Shown here piece after piece: positions 21,418-52,400 of a DNA stretch of 64,000 bases. The first letter of the stretch is position 1. Each line of letters begins with the position of its first letter. Below the pieces are notes generated by a model. It was not told the DNA's origin and did not search any database. It saw only the letters and a list, made by a program, of their open reading frames with translations. The DNA is from Pardosa pseudoannulata (taxonomy: Eukaryota; Arthropoda; Arachnida; Araneae; Lycosidae), in contig CM063506.1 in the NCBI GenBank assembly GCA_032207245.1, forward strand, positions 19,768,075 through 19,832,074, in the 5' to 3' direction. The position numbers and the translations under genes were made by a program.

Positions 21418-22359
21418 AAGCTGAACGGTTTTCCCTTTCTTTTGAGGGATATCCGTCTATTAGCTGACGAGTTAATACAACACGAAATGACAGCTGCGCT
21501 TTCCGCAGGTGTATTTTGTCATATCATGTAGGTGATAAGTATTATTCCCAAGTCCCACGAAAGGGTTAAGAGTAGAGTCGTTACTTTTTTAAGATCCTTT
21601 TGATTGAACATGCGGTTCTTCAATTAACTCGAAACTCTATCCAACATTAGGTCATCCTAAGCCTGTAAAATTTTTAAGGTTGCTTTTTTTTTTAAATCAC
21701 ACTAAACACATTGAGTTGCTTCTTGTGACTAATTAAACATGTGATAATAATATCTTAATATGAAGGTGAAAAGTACGACTGTAGCAATTCAGAATCACAT
21801 TTTAGAAACCGTACAGTTTTACATTTATCGACAGAAGTGACATTAAGTGTTTCCATATACATATATGGGTTCGACAGTCAGAGTGAGAAAAGACAAGAGA
21901 AAAATCTCTCAAACTTAACATGGCAAAGAAACCAATTTTCAACTGAAAATTGGAGATTTCTGAAATAAATCCATATAAGTGAAACTGCTTGCCCTAACAC
22001 AACTTCGCTCAAACCTTAAAACAGACACTAAAACTGTAAAAAAAAAAAAATAAAATAAAAAAAAAAAAAAAAAAAAAAAAAAATATTTGAGATAATTAAT
22101 TTTAACAAATAAATACTAAAAATAGATAAATTCACGACTAAAGAGTGAGATACGTTTCAAATCAAAATAAAGCTGTATAAACTTTCTTTTATTTTAGGGA
22201 GTTAAGCAAACGCCAGTATATTTAGGAAGGAAGAAGCGAGATTCCTCTTCAGATGATGCCGAGATCGAAGATAAAGAAGACAAGCAAGATATAGAAGTGG
22301 TTGGTCAAATAGATGTCTTGGTTGATTCAGGGTTTGATTATGAAGAAATGTTTGATTAA
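6575..22359 (+). CDS. Secreted six-cysteine peptide precursor (spliced, 6 coding exons)
   Basis: The exons 6575-6664, 10992-11033, 13212-13253, 16826-16846, 20238-20300 and 22198-22359 join, all in phase 0, into 139 codons plus stop. The product starts with a signal peptide (basic residues 2-4, hydrophobic core about 12-21, likely cleavage around 24-30). Six cysteines follow at 35, 47, 50, 62, 79 and 84 (spacing 11-2-11-16-4). An Asn-Met-Thr sequon is at 71-73. Residues 96-100 are Gly-Arg-Lys-Lys-Arg, a prohormone/furin site preceded by an amidation glycine. The last 39 residues form a strongly acidic tail. The layout fits a secretory-pathway neuropeptide, hormone, defence or toxin-like precursor. 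I do not recognise the family. An in-frame ATG at 6494 is a possible alternative start, but a good 3' splice site (pyrimidine tract then CAG) ends at 6571, favouring 6575. Expression is unproven. Confidence 0.72.
7402..8568 (+). mobile_element. Tc1-like DNA transposon (1167 bp)
   Basis: Terminal inverted repeats of about 30 bp: left CACTGTCTACCAATAAGTAT, right its inverse with one change near the tip. TA dinucleotides flank both ends (7400-7401, 8569-8570). It lies in intron 1 of the peptide gene, in the same orientation. Confidence 0.92.
7526..8505 (+). pseudogene. Tc1-like transposase, frameshifted
   Basis: The N-terminal helix-turn-helix region reads from ATG at 7526 to a stop at 7735. 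A Trp-Ser-Asp-Glu-Ser-Arg-Phe motif (first catalytic Asp) appears near 7950 in another frame. The second Asp motif (Phe-Gln-Asp-Asp-Asn) near 8210 is out of frame with the C-terminal block. That block contains WPAQSPDLNPIESLWDELDR with the catalytic Glu. The DD34E residues all survive, but at least two frameshifts and a stop separate them. Confidence 0.88.
9632..9686. repeat. (TA)n(TG)n microsatellite
   Basis: TA units followed by TG units, inside the Tigger-like element. Confidence 0.95.
10122..10187. repeat. (TA)n microsatellite abutting a transposon end
   Basis: TGTA/TA repeats run directly into the terminal repeat of the mariner-like element at 10188, so the transposon's TA target belongs to the repeat. 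Confidence 0.95.
10188..10833 (+). mobile_element. Mariner-like element remnant with long inverted repeats
   Basis: It begins CAGGGTGTCCCATAAAGACC and ends with an imperfect inverse (GGTCTTTATGAAAGACAC). The inverted repeats run about 180 bp and match those of the element at 61475-63042. Between them lies only a piece of transposase, roughly 10405-10615, with Phe-Phe-Leu-Trp-Gly-His-Leu-Lys and Glu-Ile-Asp-Leu-Val-Ala blocks. It is an internally deleted, dead copy. Confidence 0.82.
10992..11033 (+). CDS. Peptide precursor exon 2 (42-nt microexon, Cys 1)
   Basis: The acceptor is TCTTTTCTAG and the donor GTAAGT at 11034. Fourteen codons in phase 0 at both ends carry the first cysteine of the mature region in the context Arg-Ile-Cys-Tyr-Gln. 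The 4.3-kb intron before it contains a Tc1 element and a Tigger-like element. Confidence 0.7.
11058..11890. repeat. Interspersed repeat with hairpin start and internal duplication
   Basis: It starts ACTTCCTTGTACGAAGTCAA, which folds back on itself. After an insertion (11188-11461) it continues with the CATCCCTGAGAGCATTTTGT segment. A unit containing AAATTTTGTATTTAGGA occurs twice, near 11618 and 11771, so part is tandemly duplicated. A diverged copy with the same start and order of segments lies at 23245-23780. I cannot assign a class. Confidence 0.55.
11188..11461. repeat. Possible solo LTR
   Basis: A GC-richer island beginning TGTTACATATAACAATG and ending near ATATGTTACA interrupts the interspersed repeat. 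It contains GGAAATAAAAG, a poly(A)-signal-like site, near 11370. The TG...CA ends and size fit a solo LTR, but no clean target duplication is visible. Confidence 0.35.
12377..12527. repeat. Tandem repeat, 53-54 bp, three copies
   Basis: The unit (CCGAATTAAAAACAGTTCCT then AAA and TTTGTTACGTATCCCAG) occurs at 12377, 12431 and 12484, the third more diverged. It lies in intron 2 of the peptide gene. Confidence 0.85.
13212..13253 (+). CDS. Peptide precursor exon 3 (42-nt microexon, Cys 2 and 3)
   Basis: The acceptor is TTTATTTCAG and the donor GTAAGT at 13254. Fourteen codons, phase 0 at both ends, encode a Cys-x2-Cys pair. Its length is identical to exon 2, but there is no obvious sequence similarity between the two. 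Confidence 0.7.
14104..14189 (+). repeat. SINE 3' fragment
   Basis: It matches the 3' half of the SINE at 22639 (CCGGTCTCATTAGCCCTCGT, then a GTAG-TGCTCC-AAACCAAAC tail). The tRNA-like head is missing. Confidence 0.7.
15035..15071. repeat. Short direct repeat
   Basis: CAACGTGAACGATGA occurs at 15035 and again at 15057, 22 bp apart, followed by GACGTCAC. Confidence 0.8.
15918..16294 (-). mobile_element. Tigger/pogo-like transposon fragment
   Basis: A pogo/Tigger-like terminus (CAGTGGACTCCGTTTAATGT) begins near 15921 after TA. On the opposite strand, around 16180-16270, a short frame reads Lys-Arg-Asn-Asp-Leu-Thr-Leu-Lys-Gln-Lys-Ile-Glu-Ile-Leu. This resembles the CENP-B-type helix-turn-helix start of Tigger transposases. 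The rest is lost. Confidence 0.5.
16486..16562 (-). repeat. tRNA-derived SINE head
   Basis: On the - strand the sequence runs CTCAGTGGCCGAAAGGTCAA ... GTGGGTTCGATGC, with A- and B-box-like blocks at tRNA spacing. It is not an intact tRNA. It lies about 260 bp before the acceptor of exon 4 of the peptide gene. Confidence 0.5.
16826..16846 (+). CDS. Peptide precursor exon 4 (21-nt microexon, Cys 4)
   Basis: The acceptor TTTCTTTCTTTCAG ends at 16825 and the donor is GTGAGT at 16847. Seven codons, Ser-Phe-Ser-Cys-Phe-Gly-Asn, are phase 0 at both ends. A second AG eight bases later would give a 13-nt exon and break the frame, so the first AG is preferred. Confidence 0.62.
17631..19326 (-). mobile_element. 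piggyBac-type element nested in the foldback element
   Basis: TTAA borders (17627-17630 and 19327-19330) and short inverted tips CCTTTTAC/GTAAAAGG define a 1696-bp insertion. Subterminal GGGAACATTGG and GGGAACAATGG also match between the two ends. TTAA target duplication is diagnostic of piggyBac. It contains a broken transposase on the - strand that lacks its catalytic core. Confidence 0.88.
17985..18754 (-). pseudogene. piggyBac transposase, catalytic core deleted
   Basis: The ATG at 18754 opens an acidic N-terminal region typical of piggyBac (Ser-Asp-Phe-Ser-Asp-Glu-Glu), which runs through a frameshift and a stop. A second segment (18177-18395) has DPVDIFFKFLSKEDINYLSE, matching the start of the conserved transposase domain. 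Downstream, about 17988-18090, lies the C-terminal cysteine-rich finger (Cys-x2-Cys, Cys-x2-Cys, then His-x2-Cys). The whole DDD catalytic region between them is absent, so this was at best a non-autonomous passenger. Confidence 0.8.
20238..20300 (+). CDS. Peptide precursor exon 5 (63 nt, Cys 5 and 6)
   Basis: The acceptor is AAATTTTCAG and the donor GTAAGT at 20301. Twenty-one codons, phase 0 at both ends, encode the Asn-Met-Thr sequon and the last two cysteines (Cys-Leu-Ile-Gln-Arg-Cys). The preceding intron holds the foldback/piggyBac nest. Confidence 0.7.
20360..20765. other. GC-richer repeat-like block in intron 5
   Basis: A block of higher GC content starting CGCTTTCGGGACGCTATGCT and including CTTCTTCGGGGGGTCAG. 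It has an AACAACACACATTTATTTAC stretch similar in style to 380-420 and 23480-23515, suggesting shared transposon or LTR sequence. No coding frame or clear ends. Confidence 0.3.
21190..21356. mobile_element. MITE, Tigger/pogo-like ends (167 bp)
   Basis: Left end CAGTGGTCTAAAATTGGCGG; right end, read inward, CAGTAGAACCTCTTTTTAAC. TA on both sides (21188-21189, 21357-21358). The inner GGTCG-TCTAACGAA blocks repeat. No coding capacity. The right border runs straight into a (TA)n microsatellite. Confidence 0.7.
21359..21413. repeat. (TA)n microsatellite
   Basis: TGTA units followed by TA units, next to the MITE end. Confidence 0.95.
22198..22359 (+). CDS. Peptide precursor exon 6 (processing site, acidic tail, stop)
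   Basis: The acceptor is CTTTTATTTTAG. Fifty-three codons and TAA encode a short segment ending Pro-Val-Tyr-Leu-Gly-Arg-Lys-Lys-Arg, then 39 residues rich in Asp and Glu. The Gly before the basic cluster would allow C-terminal amidation after cleavage. Confidence 0.75.
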   Translation, partial: GVKQTPVYLGRKKRDSSSDDAEIEDKEDKQDIEVVGQIDVLVDSGFDYEEMFD

Positions 22360-22383
22360 CTTTGTATCGATACTTTATGCTGC

Positions 22384-22389
22384 AATAAA
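22384..22389 (+). promoter_or_regulatory. Poly(A) signal of the peptide gene
   Basis: A canonical AATAAA begins 25 nt after the stop codon. The 3' UTR would be very short. Confidence 0.65.
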
Positions 22390-22638
22390 CAACTAATCAG
22401 AATTCCTTTGTGAATTATTTTTTATTCTCTAAGAAAATTATTTAAAATTTAGAATATACAGTTTTTTTAATTTTTAGAACTGTTAACAGTTTATTGTAAC
22501 TAATGACCATACAGATGTGATTTTACAAAGAGAGAGAGAGATTTGAGAATAATACATAAAAAGTTTCTATTTCTTTAACACAAGGTAGAAATTGTTCAAA
22601 TATGGTCGCATCTTACGAACTATTCTTCTTTTGTTTTT

Positions 22639-22833
22639 GGCCGAACGCTGGCCGATTGGTTAGGGCACTGATCTTTAGTACCGGAGTTCGTGGGTTCGAA
22701 TCCCACTATGAATTGGATGTTCGTAACCGTTCGGAATAGGCTTTAAGCAGTACGTCCCGGTCTCACTAGCCCTTGTGTAGACCGTAACAAAGACGTAAAC
22801 AGTAGGCCGTAGCGCCCTAAACCAAACCGAAAC
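22639..22833 (+). repeat. tRNA-derived SINE, near full length
   Basis: The tRNA-like head has an A box (GGTTAGGGCACTG) and a perfect B box (GGTTCGAATCCC, about 22693). It is followed by a tRNA-unrelated body (GGAATAGGCTTTAAGCAG ... GTCTCACTAGCCC) and a tail CCAAACCGAAAC. It is the reference copy for several others in this window. It lies 250 bp downstream of the peptide gene's poly(A) signal. Confidence 0.85.
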
Positions 22834-23017
22834 TTTTGTTTTGTTTTTTACTAAAATGATTACAAATTAACAGAATCATAAATTTCTTTCATATCTATTT
22901 ATTTACACATTTTTGACTTTAAAAGCATTTCTGTTTTGATATTTAAAAAAATTCGTTTGTACGCTGCCTAATGAGAAAATGAAGTTCATAAATGTAAGGG
23001 AAATTTTTTTTATTATT

Positions 23018-23180
23018 GGTTTGGAGCGCTACGGTCTATGCTTTTGCTACACGAGGGCTGATGATACCGTGACCAACTGCTTCAAGCCAATTCCGAATGG
23101 ATACGAACAACTGTGCCATGAGCAGGATTCGAACCCGTGGACCGAAGATCAGCGCCCTAACACTCGGTCATCTTCCAGCT
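23018..23180 (-). repeat. tRNA-derived SINE (same family)
   Basis: An inverted copy of the 22639 family: GGTTTGGAGCGCTACGGTCT tail first, then the body, then B box inverse GGATTCGAACCC and A box inverse near 23150. With the + copy at 22639 it forms a head-out inverted pair. Confidence 0.82.
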
Positions 23181-23244
23181 ATTTTTCTTTTCATTTACTA
23201 AGGATTATACATAATTTTGAACTAACTGGTTAAGCATTTTTACT

Positions 23245-23780
23245 TTCTTGTATACGTAATGTGGTACAAGAAAGGTATTGTAACTGATGGACGCCGATCG
23301 AAGTCCAACTAAAATCCAAAACGAAAATATGTCGAAATGCAGTAGGGTTCAGATAATCAAAGTTCAATAATCCAGAGTGGGAGAGCAAACAAAACACTTA
23401 TTTATTTTACATTTAAATTCAATATTGAGCAGATGTGATCATAATCAGGTGAGGGATACAACCGAAGAACAATATACCAATTACAAGCCGTGAAAAACAA
23501 CACACAGACGCACAAAAGCTCCCTCTGGAGGTGAGTCCAAACAGTAATCGTCCAAAAATTTAGATTTGAGATTTTCATTGATCTTTACGTTTTGTTCCTC
23601 TCCGAATCCAAAAATATCATTTTGAAATTATGCCTCCGTGTTTGTCTGCATGTGAACATTAAGTCGAGTATGTTTTGACTTAGAGGAACCAAATTTTGAA
23701 TGAATGCATTATAGCAAATTTGTAGTTTTCTATCTATTTTTGGGTTACTACCGGCAACCGGAAAGAGTATTTATTTACAT
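23245..23780. repeat. Diverged copy of the hairpin-start interspersed repeat
   Basis: ACTTTCTTGTATACGTAATG and GGTATTGTAACTG match the start of the repeat at 11058. The segment around 23630-23720 (GTCTGCATGTGAACAT ... GGAACCAAATTTTGAAT) matches the later part. Between them is an unrelated roughly 250-bp segment. Confidence 0.4.
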
Positions 23781-25734
23781 ACTTTTAATTGTAATATGTA
23801 ATTTTACATACTAATTAGTTTTGCTAAATTGAATATAATTCAACAAAATATTTAATACCAAAAATAGGCGAAAATTTGGGAAGCTACTCCCGATTTGTTA
23901 CAATAAGGAGTTCAAAAGAAAATGGTAATGAGAAAAAAAAACTTACTTTCTATCAAATTATTGTACTACAAAATAAGATTTTCTCCTTTAAAATGTTTTA
24001 ATTGCAACCTAAATTCATACCATTTTGCTGTAAGAAACTAAATCATGAGGGTCAAACTAGAGAAACCTATCTTTTTTCTATGAATCCTAATTATGGGAAT
24101 ATGAATTGTGTCTGATACTCTTTTAAAAGACCTACAATCAAATTACTTACAGATGAAAATAAAATATACAATTATGTAATTTCAAACTTACTTAATATCT
24201 ACTTTTATTTTAATTTACCACAAACTGCTATAAAATATTGCACTTGTAGAATTATCCCGACAAGTATAGTAAGAAAACATATCTCTACCAAACCTCTGTC
24301 GTTCACTGGACCGCTGCAACCGTAGATGTCACACATGTGAAGGTCGAACTTCGATCCTGCTTGTCTACAACAGCAATATTTATCTCCGCGGGGGCCGAAA
24401 CCCTTGTCATCTTTCAGAACATGTGATAGACTGTCCTGCTTCAATGTATCCGACAGCACTTAGAATCTTCCATTCACAATCTAGAAGTCATAGAAACACG
24501 TCTAGTTTGAAAACAAATCGTACGAATGCTCTAAACCTTTCATCAGCACAAACATATGTAAATCCAGTAACCCTTCACAATGCCGGCTTCTTATAAGACT
24601 GCCTGGTTTGCAAAATTCCAGATGCGAAATCTTGATTTGCTGTTACCTAACATTTCCTTCTGCGTTTGCAGCAAATTTCAGTTTTTTCTTTTTGGTTCTG
24701 ATTGGCTCGCGGATATTAACATTTTCTTAACTTTTGGAAATGAGTATACCTTTAATAGAAGCTTTACTTATTCCAATCCCTTCTTTCTAATTCATTGTAA
24801 GACTTAAGTAATATTTTAATATACTGCAACACAAAAGATACTTAAAGGAAGAATTGCAGGATATTACAGAATAGCAATAAATATCATTTCAACATTTCGT
24901 ACAATAACAATTTTCAGAAATTAGATTTTGACACTTTGCTTGCAAGGCATAGGGAGTAGGAAATTTTATAAACAAAGTCAATAAGTCCTCTTTTACAAAT
25001 TATCACAGATGGGGACGAAAGGTATATATGAATTAAAAACCTGTACATGTTATAAAGAAATCAAGCATGCATTCTTAGGAATAAAAAATATTAAGATAAA
25101 TCAACAACCTATTTCAAATTTCCTTTAGTCTATATTTAAATGTTTTCCTTAATGTTAAAACGAATTGAAATTATTCGCATTTTACTAGATGTTTTGGAAA
25201 TACACATTACAGATTAAAGAAAAATATTAATTTATTTTAAATATAAAATAGTCCTATATTAAAGAGAAGACATTAAGAGGTGATTAAAGTATTTACTACT
25301 AGATTAAAATATTTTGTGTGTGTGATTTTCTTATTTTAACATTTAAGAAGTTCTCTTGATCCCTTGGAAAACTTAAGTGGGACTGGGTTATACCGTGTGT
25401 GTAAAAATATTTTATTTTCTAATAAATTCAATCTGAAAGATCTTTTGTTGAATTATCATATGCTCTGCAGGCCCTTCTCTAATCCCATTTAGTGCTTTCA
25501 TGACTTGGACATAAAAGTTAGCATGTCTAACTATAATCTCAAGGTGACATGCTAAGACACATGAAACGTGCTACACAAATTTATTAGGTATGATAGTACT
25601 CTTGATTTGAATCTAGAATTTGGATATGTGGGGAAAAAAGTATCCCCTTTAATGATGCCCACAAGTTATGAAAACAAACTATTACACAATCATGCATAGA
25701 TGACTTAATTATAGCCTATCAGTTTATACAAAAA
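23781..25734. other. Intergenic sequence, no gene recognised
   Basis: AT-rich DNA between the convergent genes. A GC-richer patch at 24290-24440 holds a short - strand frame rich in Cys and Gly without conserved features, probably a repeat. No splice-bounded exon, promoter or transposon end was found. Confidence 0.45.
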
Positions 25735-26851
25735 CAGGGTTCCCACTCTTTTTCAAGAATAAAAATTAAGGACTTTCTAAGGATCAAAGTAACTTTTTAT
25801 AAGGACCTACTTGAAACACAGCATAACGACATAAACCCTATTTCATGAGGAACATATTTTAATGATTATGAACCAGACAAGGCATGTTCAATAAATGCCC
25901 TACAATATTTCAGAATTAAGTTTTTAAAAATGCCTAAAAATTAATAAGATAAATCTATTTGACAAAAACTAATTTTGAAAAATATACATCTAAAGTTTTT
26001 TGAGTGATCAAACTAAAAATAAATTGTGGATAAAATACAATATTATAAATAGTACTTTCTAGGGGTTTAAAAATGACTGATATATATATGTATATCTATA
26101 CTAACTGATTATACCCGACGTTGCATGGGAAAGAAAGTTTTAGACTTTTCTATTATATTCAATGCAAGGAAAATTAAACTTCCATAAGTAACTGAAATAT
26201 CTGTACCCCCTCCTCCATGCTTTAACACATTCGCTGCCGAACCTGACGTCATATATGCATTTTCCTATATGTTGATCACGCGCTGGCGCGTGATCGGCAG
26301 CGAATGTGTTAATTAAAATCTGCATGACTGTTAGCTATTAGGAAAGGTCTACTGATTTTATACTATAAAAACCTTTTCAGATGTGAAAGATTGTTAAATA
26401 AGTTTTCTAGCTCATGACCATAAAATGTACTATAGGAAAGGAATTTCGAATTACTACAGTAATACACGGAAAACATTTGAGGATTTTCTTTATTAATACT
26501 ACACTTTTGGCTAGAAAATGTAACAATGTTATGAACATTAACAAATATTTTATATATTCTTAGTATATGCATTCTTTGACTAGTACTCATCACCCGTACT
26601 GGCATTCTTAGAACCAGTTTTAGGCAAGTTTACCTCCAACTTACAAAAATAGAAAGTTCAGAGAGTACAGTGAAAAATAATAAGAAATCACATGAAGGCG
26701 GATCATGTCGACGGAGAAATTGATAGCATTCAAACTCAAAGATTAAGGAGTTTTTAAAGACCTTTGACAAAAATTTACTATTAAGGACCCTTAAAAATGA
26801 AAGCTAAAATTAAGGAGTTCTTAAGAACTTTTAAGGACTGTGGGAACCCTG
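25735..26851. mobile_element. hAT-type non-autonomous element (1117 bp)
   Basis: Perfect 12-bp terminal inverted repeats, CAGGGTTCCCAC and GTGGGAACCCTG. The subterminal regions are filled with repeats of TTAAGGAC/AAGGACC in both orientations, a common design of this hAT group. No transposase frame. An 8-bp target duplication is not clear (TACAAAAA versus AAAAAATT). Confidence 0.75.
26226..26308. mobile_element. 83-bp TTAA-flanked MITE with central palindrome
   Basis: Flanked by TTAA (26222-26225, 26309-26312), with 14-bp perfect inverted ends CACATTCGCTGCCG/CGGCAGCGAATGTG. Near the right end, GATCACGCGC-TG-GCGCGTGATC is a perfect 10-bp palindrome. It is GC-rich in an AT-rich setting and nested inside the hAT element. 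The TTAA borders imply piggyBac-type transposition. Confidence 0.82.
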
Positions 26852-27475
26852 AAAAAATTCAAAAATATGTAAGCTAAATCTGAGGAAATGCAATAAAAAT
26901 TTTCAATTGTCTTTGTATTTAGGTGATTTTATTATTAAATTTTGAAATTTAGTTTTAAAAACTTATACATTTTTACCTTGGATGTCATACACAAATGCAA
27001 GTGTTTATAGCTATTACTTAAAATTTTACTGTGAATTTTACTGTGTGGTCTTCAAATAAAGTACTGCTGAGCCCCAAGATAAATGCCACCAGTTTAAGTG
27101 GTAACAATACACCGGAGACTGTAGCTGTATCCTAAATCTATAAGCTACAAGTAATTGTATTGGCCGCTGATAGTTTTCTTGGCAGCTAGCATCCTGTTAA
27201 TGGCTGTGGTGGCAACAAAAAAACCCAAATACCAACACTATTCTGATGTCGTTTAGAACAAGTCATGTGAAAAATAGTATTCCACATAAGTGGCAACACA
27301 GATGAAATTCCTGAACAGGTGTAATACAGTATATAAATTACAATTGCAGAACTTTTTATTCAATTGTGTAAAAACATAAGCACATCCCTGCCATGCAATG
27401 ATGCAATAGTTAACACCAGTAGCACAAGTCATACTACAATTTATATATTTTACATATAATACTATGCATATCTTT
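26852..27475. other. Sequence downstream of vasa, no gene recognised
   Basis: Intergenic tail between the hAT element and the vasa 3' end. A partially self-complementary stretch lies at 27085-27190 (CCACCAGTTTAAGTGG and GCTACAAGTAATTGTATTGG). Nothing coding is visible. Confidence 0.4.
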
Positions 27476-27504
27476 TTTATTCAACTGTATCATTTTCCTT
27501 TATT
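27476..27504 (-). promoter_or_regulatory. vasa: Candidate poly(A) signals of vasa
   Basis: On the - strand AATAAA occurs at 27504-27499 and again at 27481-27476, about 320-345 nt after the stop. No closer canonical signal was noticed. Confidence 0.45.
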
Positions 27505-27822
27505 TTCATTACTATAACCAGCCCCATTATAATGTAAACTAACATCTAGCTTACATACATTTGGAGAATATAAAGTTCTGCCAGAAAGATCCCAGGATGC
27601 TTTTTAAAGTTTGAAGATCTGATATAGGGTATGTAGTGAACATATATTAAAAGTAAAATTAAATATGTGTTCTAACATTTTAAATGAAGAAAAACAAACT
27701 CAAAAACAAATTGAAAATATATTTTTGCTTTTTGTTTTTTACACAATATACACAGCAGAAAAAAGCAATTTGTATCCAAATTTACAGAATTAAGACATAC
27801 TAAGAAATATAGTTCACATTAT

Positions 27823-49426
<21,604 letters not shown>

Positions 49427-49428
49427 TG

Positions 49429-52400
49429 CTAGAAAAATACACATTGGTATAAGAAACAAACACAAAACAATAAACACATCAAATCATTAGTTAATAACTA
49501 AATATGTCAATCACAAGAGTAGATTAAAACCTAATAATTTCATAATAATTACAAAAGAGGTAAGAAAGCTTGTTATTACATGCCTTATTTAAATTAGGCA
49601 ATTCTACAGGAAACTACATATACCTAACTTGTGAAATTAGCTTGTATAATTTTATCAGTTTATTCTATTATATAGATTAATATACATTTAAACATAAGGG
49701 AAATAACTTGTTATAACACAATCTTATTTAATAAACTCCATATTGAAATACTGCTTTAAAAAAATGTATAATTTTACTCAAAAATGAAAAACTGCACTGT
49801 ACATTAAATGCTCTTTTTGATTAATTTAAATTTCATACACTATTTAACTGAGAAAATAAATATCAAATACCTATAGAAAGTATACTTGCTAGAAATATAA
49901 TAAACCCTATACTAGTATAATCACAGAATAAGTATAGCTATATTTTTATAACAGCCAGTAACATTATGAGACAAAACTTACAATCATACACAAATAACTT
50001 CAAAATCACCAGTCTCAGTAGTTTAACTGTTTTGCACTGTGCAACATTCTAACATTTCAAATATACAATCAACTATGATCACCAGTACTCACTTGGCACA
50101 ACCCTAGTTCTGTGGGCCAGCTGCCATGTTTTGATTATATTCATGTTCAAGTGAAAGAAATTGTGATGTTTACAATTTATGATTCATCTTGCATTAAGTT
50201 GTATACCCAATTTTAAAGCATATTTCGAACAAAAAAAGGTTTGAAACATTGCTTAAGTGAATACAAATGCAAACTTGAGTTTTTAAAGTATTTAAACACA
50301 CTTGTGTACTGTTTATTGAACTAAAGAGTGCAAAATTTCTGCAATAGGTACAAATTAAGTAAAATATAAGCATTACTTTGTTATATTTATGAGGTTATAT
50401 TTATAAAATACCTTTTTAAATATGCTATTAAAATAGTAATGTACTATATTTAAATTACTATAATACAGAGTACAGTCTTTCCTTAATCTTACATTCAATA
50501 GGAGAAATGCTCCAAAATACATTTAAGGGGCTAGAGCAGGACAAAAACTTGGTTTGGAGTGCTATGGTCTACTTTTTGCAAATGAAGGCTCGAGACTGGG
50601 ACCTATAGCTTAAAGCCAATTCCGAACATCCATGCCACAGTGGGATTCGAACCCACGAACTCAGGTACTGAAGGCCAGACCATAACCAATAGGCCATTGT
50701 TCAGCAAACAGAACAAAAGGAAAGGCATCATTTTACCACATTATGCATGCAAGAGCTCATTGTTTTCAATAATCATATTCAAATTTTCCCTTGGTTAACT
50801 ATCAGATTTTTTCCCTTATACTTTATAGTTGATAAATGTTGATATACAATTTTTACAAGCTATTGTAAGGAGTTCAGATTGCACTTAATATCAGTGTTTC
50901 AAAATAAGAGCAATTACATTTTTCAATTGTCTTTGGAAAGAAAAATTTAAACGATTTAAAAAACATGACTGGTATCTCTTGCATTACATCCTAAATTACC
51001 TCTTACAATTTATAACAAAACATCTTAGAGACTATTAGTTGCATTAGTAACAGTTCTTAGGGATTTGAAAACAGTTCATAAAATGTTTTTTTTATAATAA
51101 ATCATAACTAATAGCACTGAAACTGATGTTCTCTGCTGCTTTGTTCTTTTGGCAAACTACCCAAAATTACAATTTCTGGGTTAGCATCCAGGCAAATATA
51201 ACATGCATTTCTCTACAAACCTAAAGAAATTTAACATTTTTAAACAAAATGATACACAATTTTAAGCACTATTTCTAAATAAGCTATTTTAAGAGTTTGT
51301 GCAACCATGCTTTACATTGATGCTGGAAATTATAAATACCATAAAATTTAAATTGATGACATCTATATATAACTAGTTATAACAAGTCTTTGCAAAATTG
51401 TACTATTAACACATAAAATACATAGAATGTGAGTGCACATTAAACCTATTAATCCAATAGTATGGTAAATATTTCACTCCGTGTAACTTGTTATGGTAAA
51501 TACTTCTCGGCTACACATGTTTATCAGATTTTAACAAACAAGAATAAAAATAATGCAAAATTATATAGAGAGATATAAGTGTATAGATGTACAATAGAAA
51601 AAGTCAGAAGTGAAATGGGAAAAATGCAATGTTTCATATAAATCTTCTATGCAAAAGTTTATTAACTACATAAGAGAAAGTACACATACTTAGGATAAAA
51701 CTAAAAAACTATTAGAATAAAAGGAATCAAGTAAAACATTCAGTAATTGATTTAGAGAAAACAGTTTAACAAAACCTTTATCATCATAACTGTGAAAGAA
51801 CATTAATTTTACACATAATAAAAATGCAATTACCAAATGATAATTTGTTTAAACAAGTTTAGAGAAGGGGATAGTGTAGTTCCAAAGTCTAATGTTAAAT
51901 TTTAAAAGGAACCGCTAAGTAAACAAATATTCGCACCTAATCTTCGAACAAAATTAGATATAAGTCAAGACATAAAATTTCCATTGACTATGCATTCATT
52001 TTAACGATTATTTCACAAGATTTTAAAGTATTATCCTTGTACCTCAATTAGAAATAAAAATTGCTTCCACCTGCAGATCCTTAATCCCAAATCCTTCAAT
52101 ATTCTAACAATATATATGAAATACTCTAGCAAACTCTACACTAATAGAACACAGGAAAAGATAAATTAAATAGATTTGTAAACTAAATCTAACGTTACCT
52201 TTAACTCACCAAGTCTAACCTCTCAGTAACCGTAAAAGTAAAAATTCAAAAATCACATGTTCAAATATGAAACGCCTTGAATTGTTTAACACTTATCAAA
52301 CACACAGGAACGCACAAGCGAAACCAAAACTTAATGCAGATATTAATAAAAGTATATTGCAAAACAAAAAAAAAATTTCATCAAAAGATAAAAAGAATTA

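Noticed and set aside
24205..24459. 84-codon Cys/Gly-rich - strand frame
   Set aside because: No splice support, signal peptide or conserved spacing; sits in a repeat-like patch.
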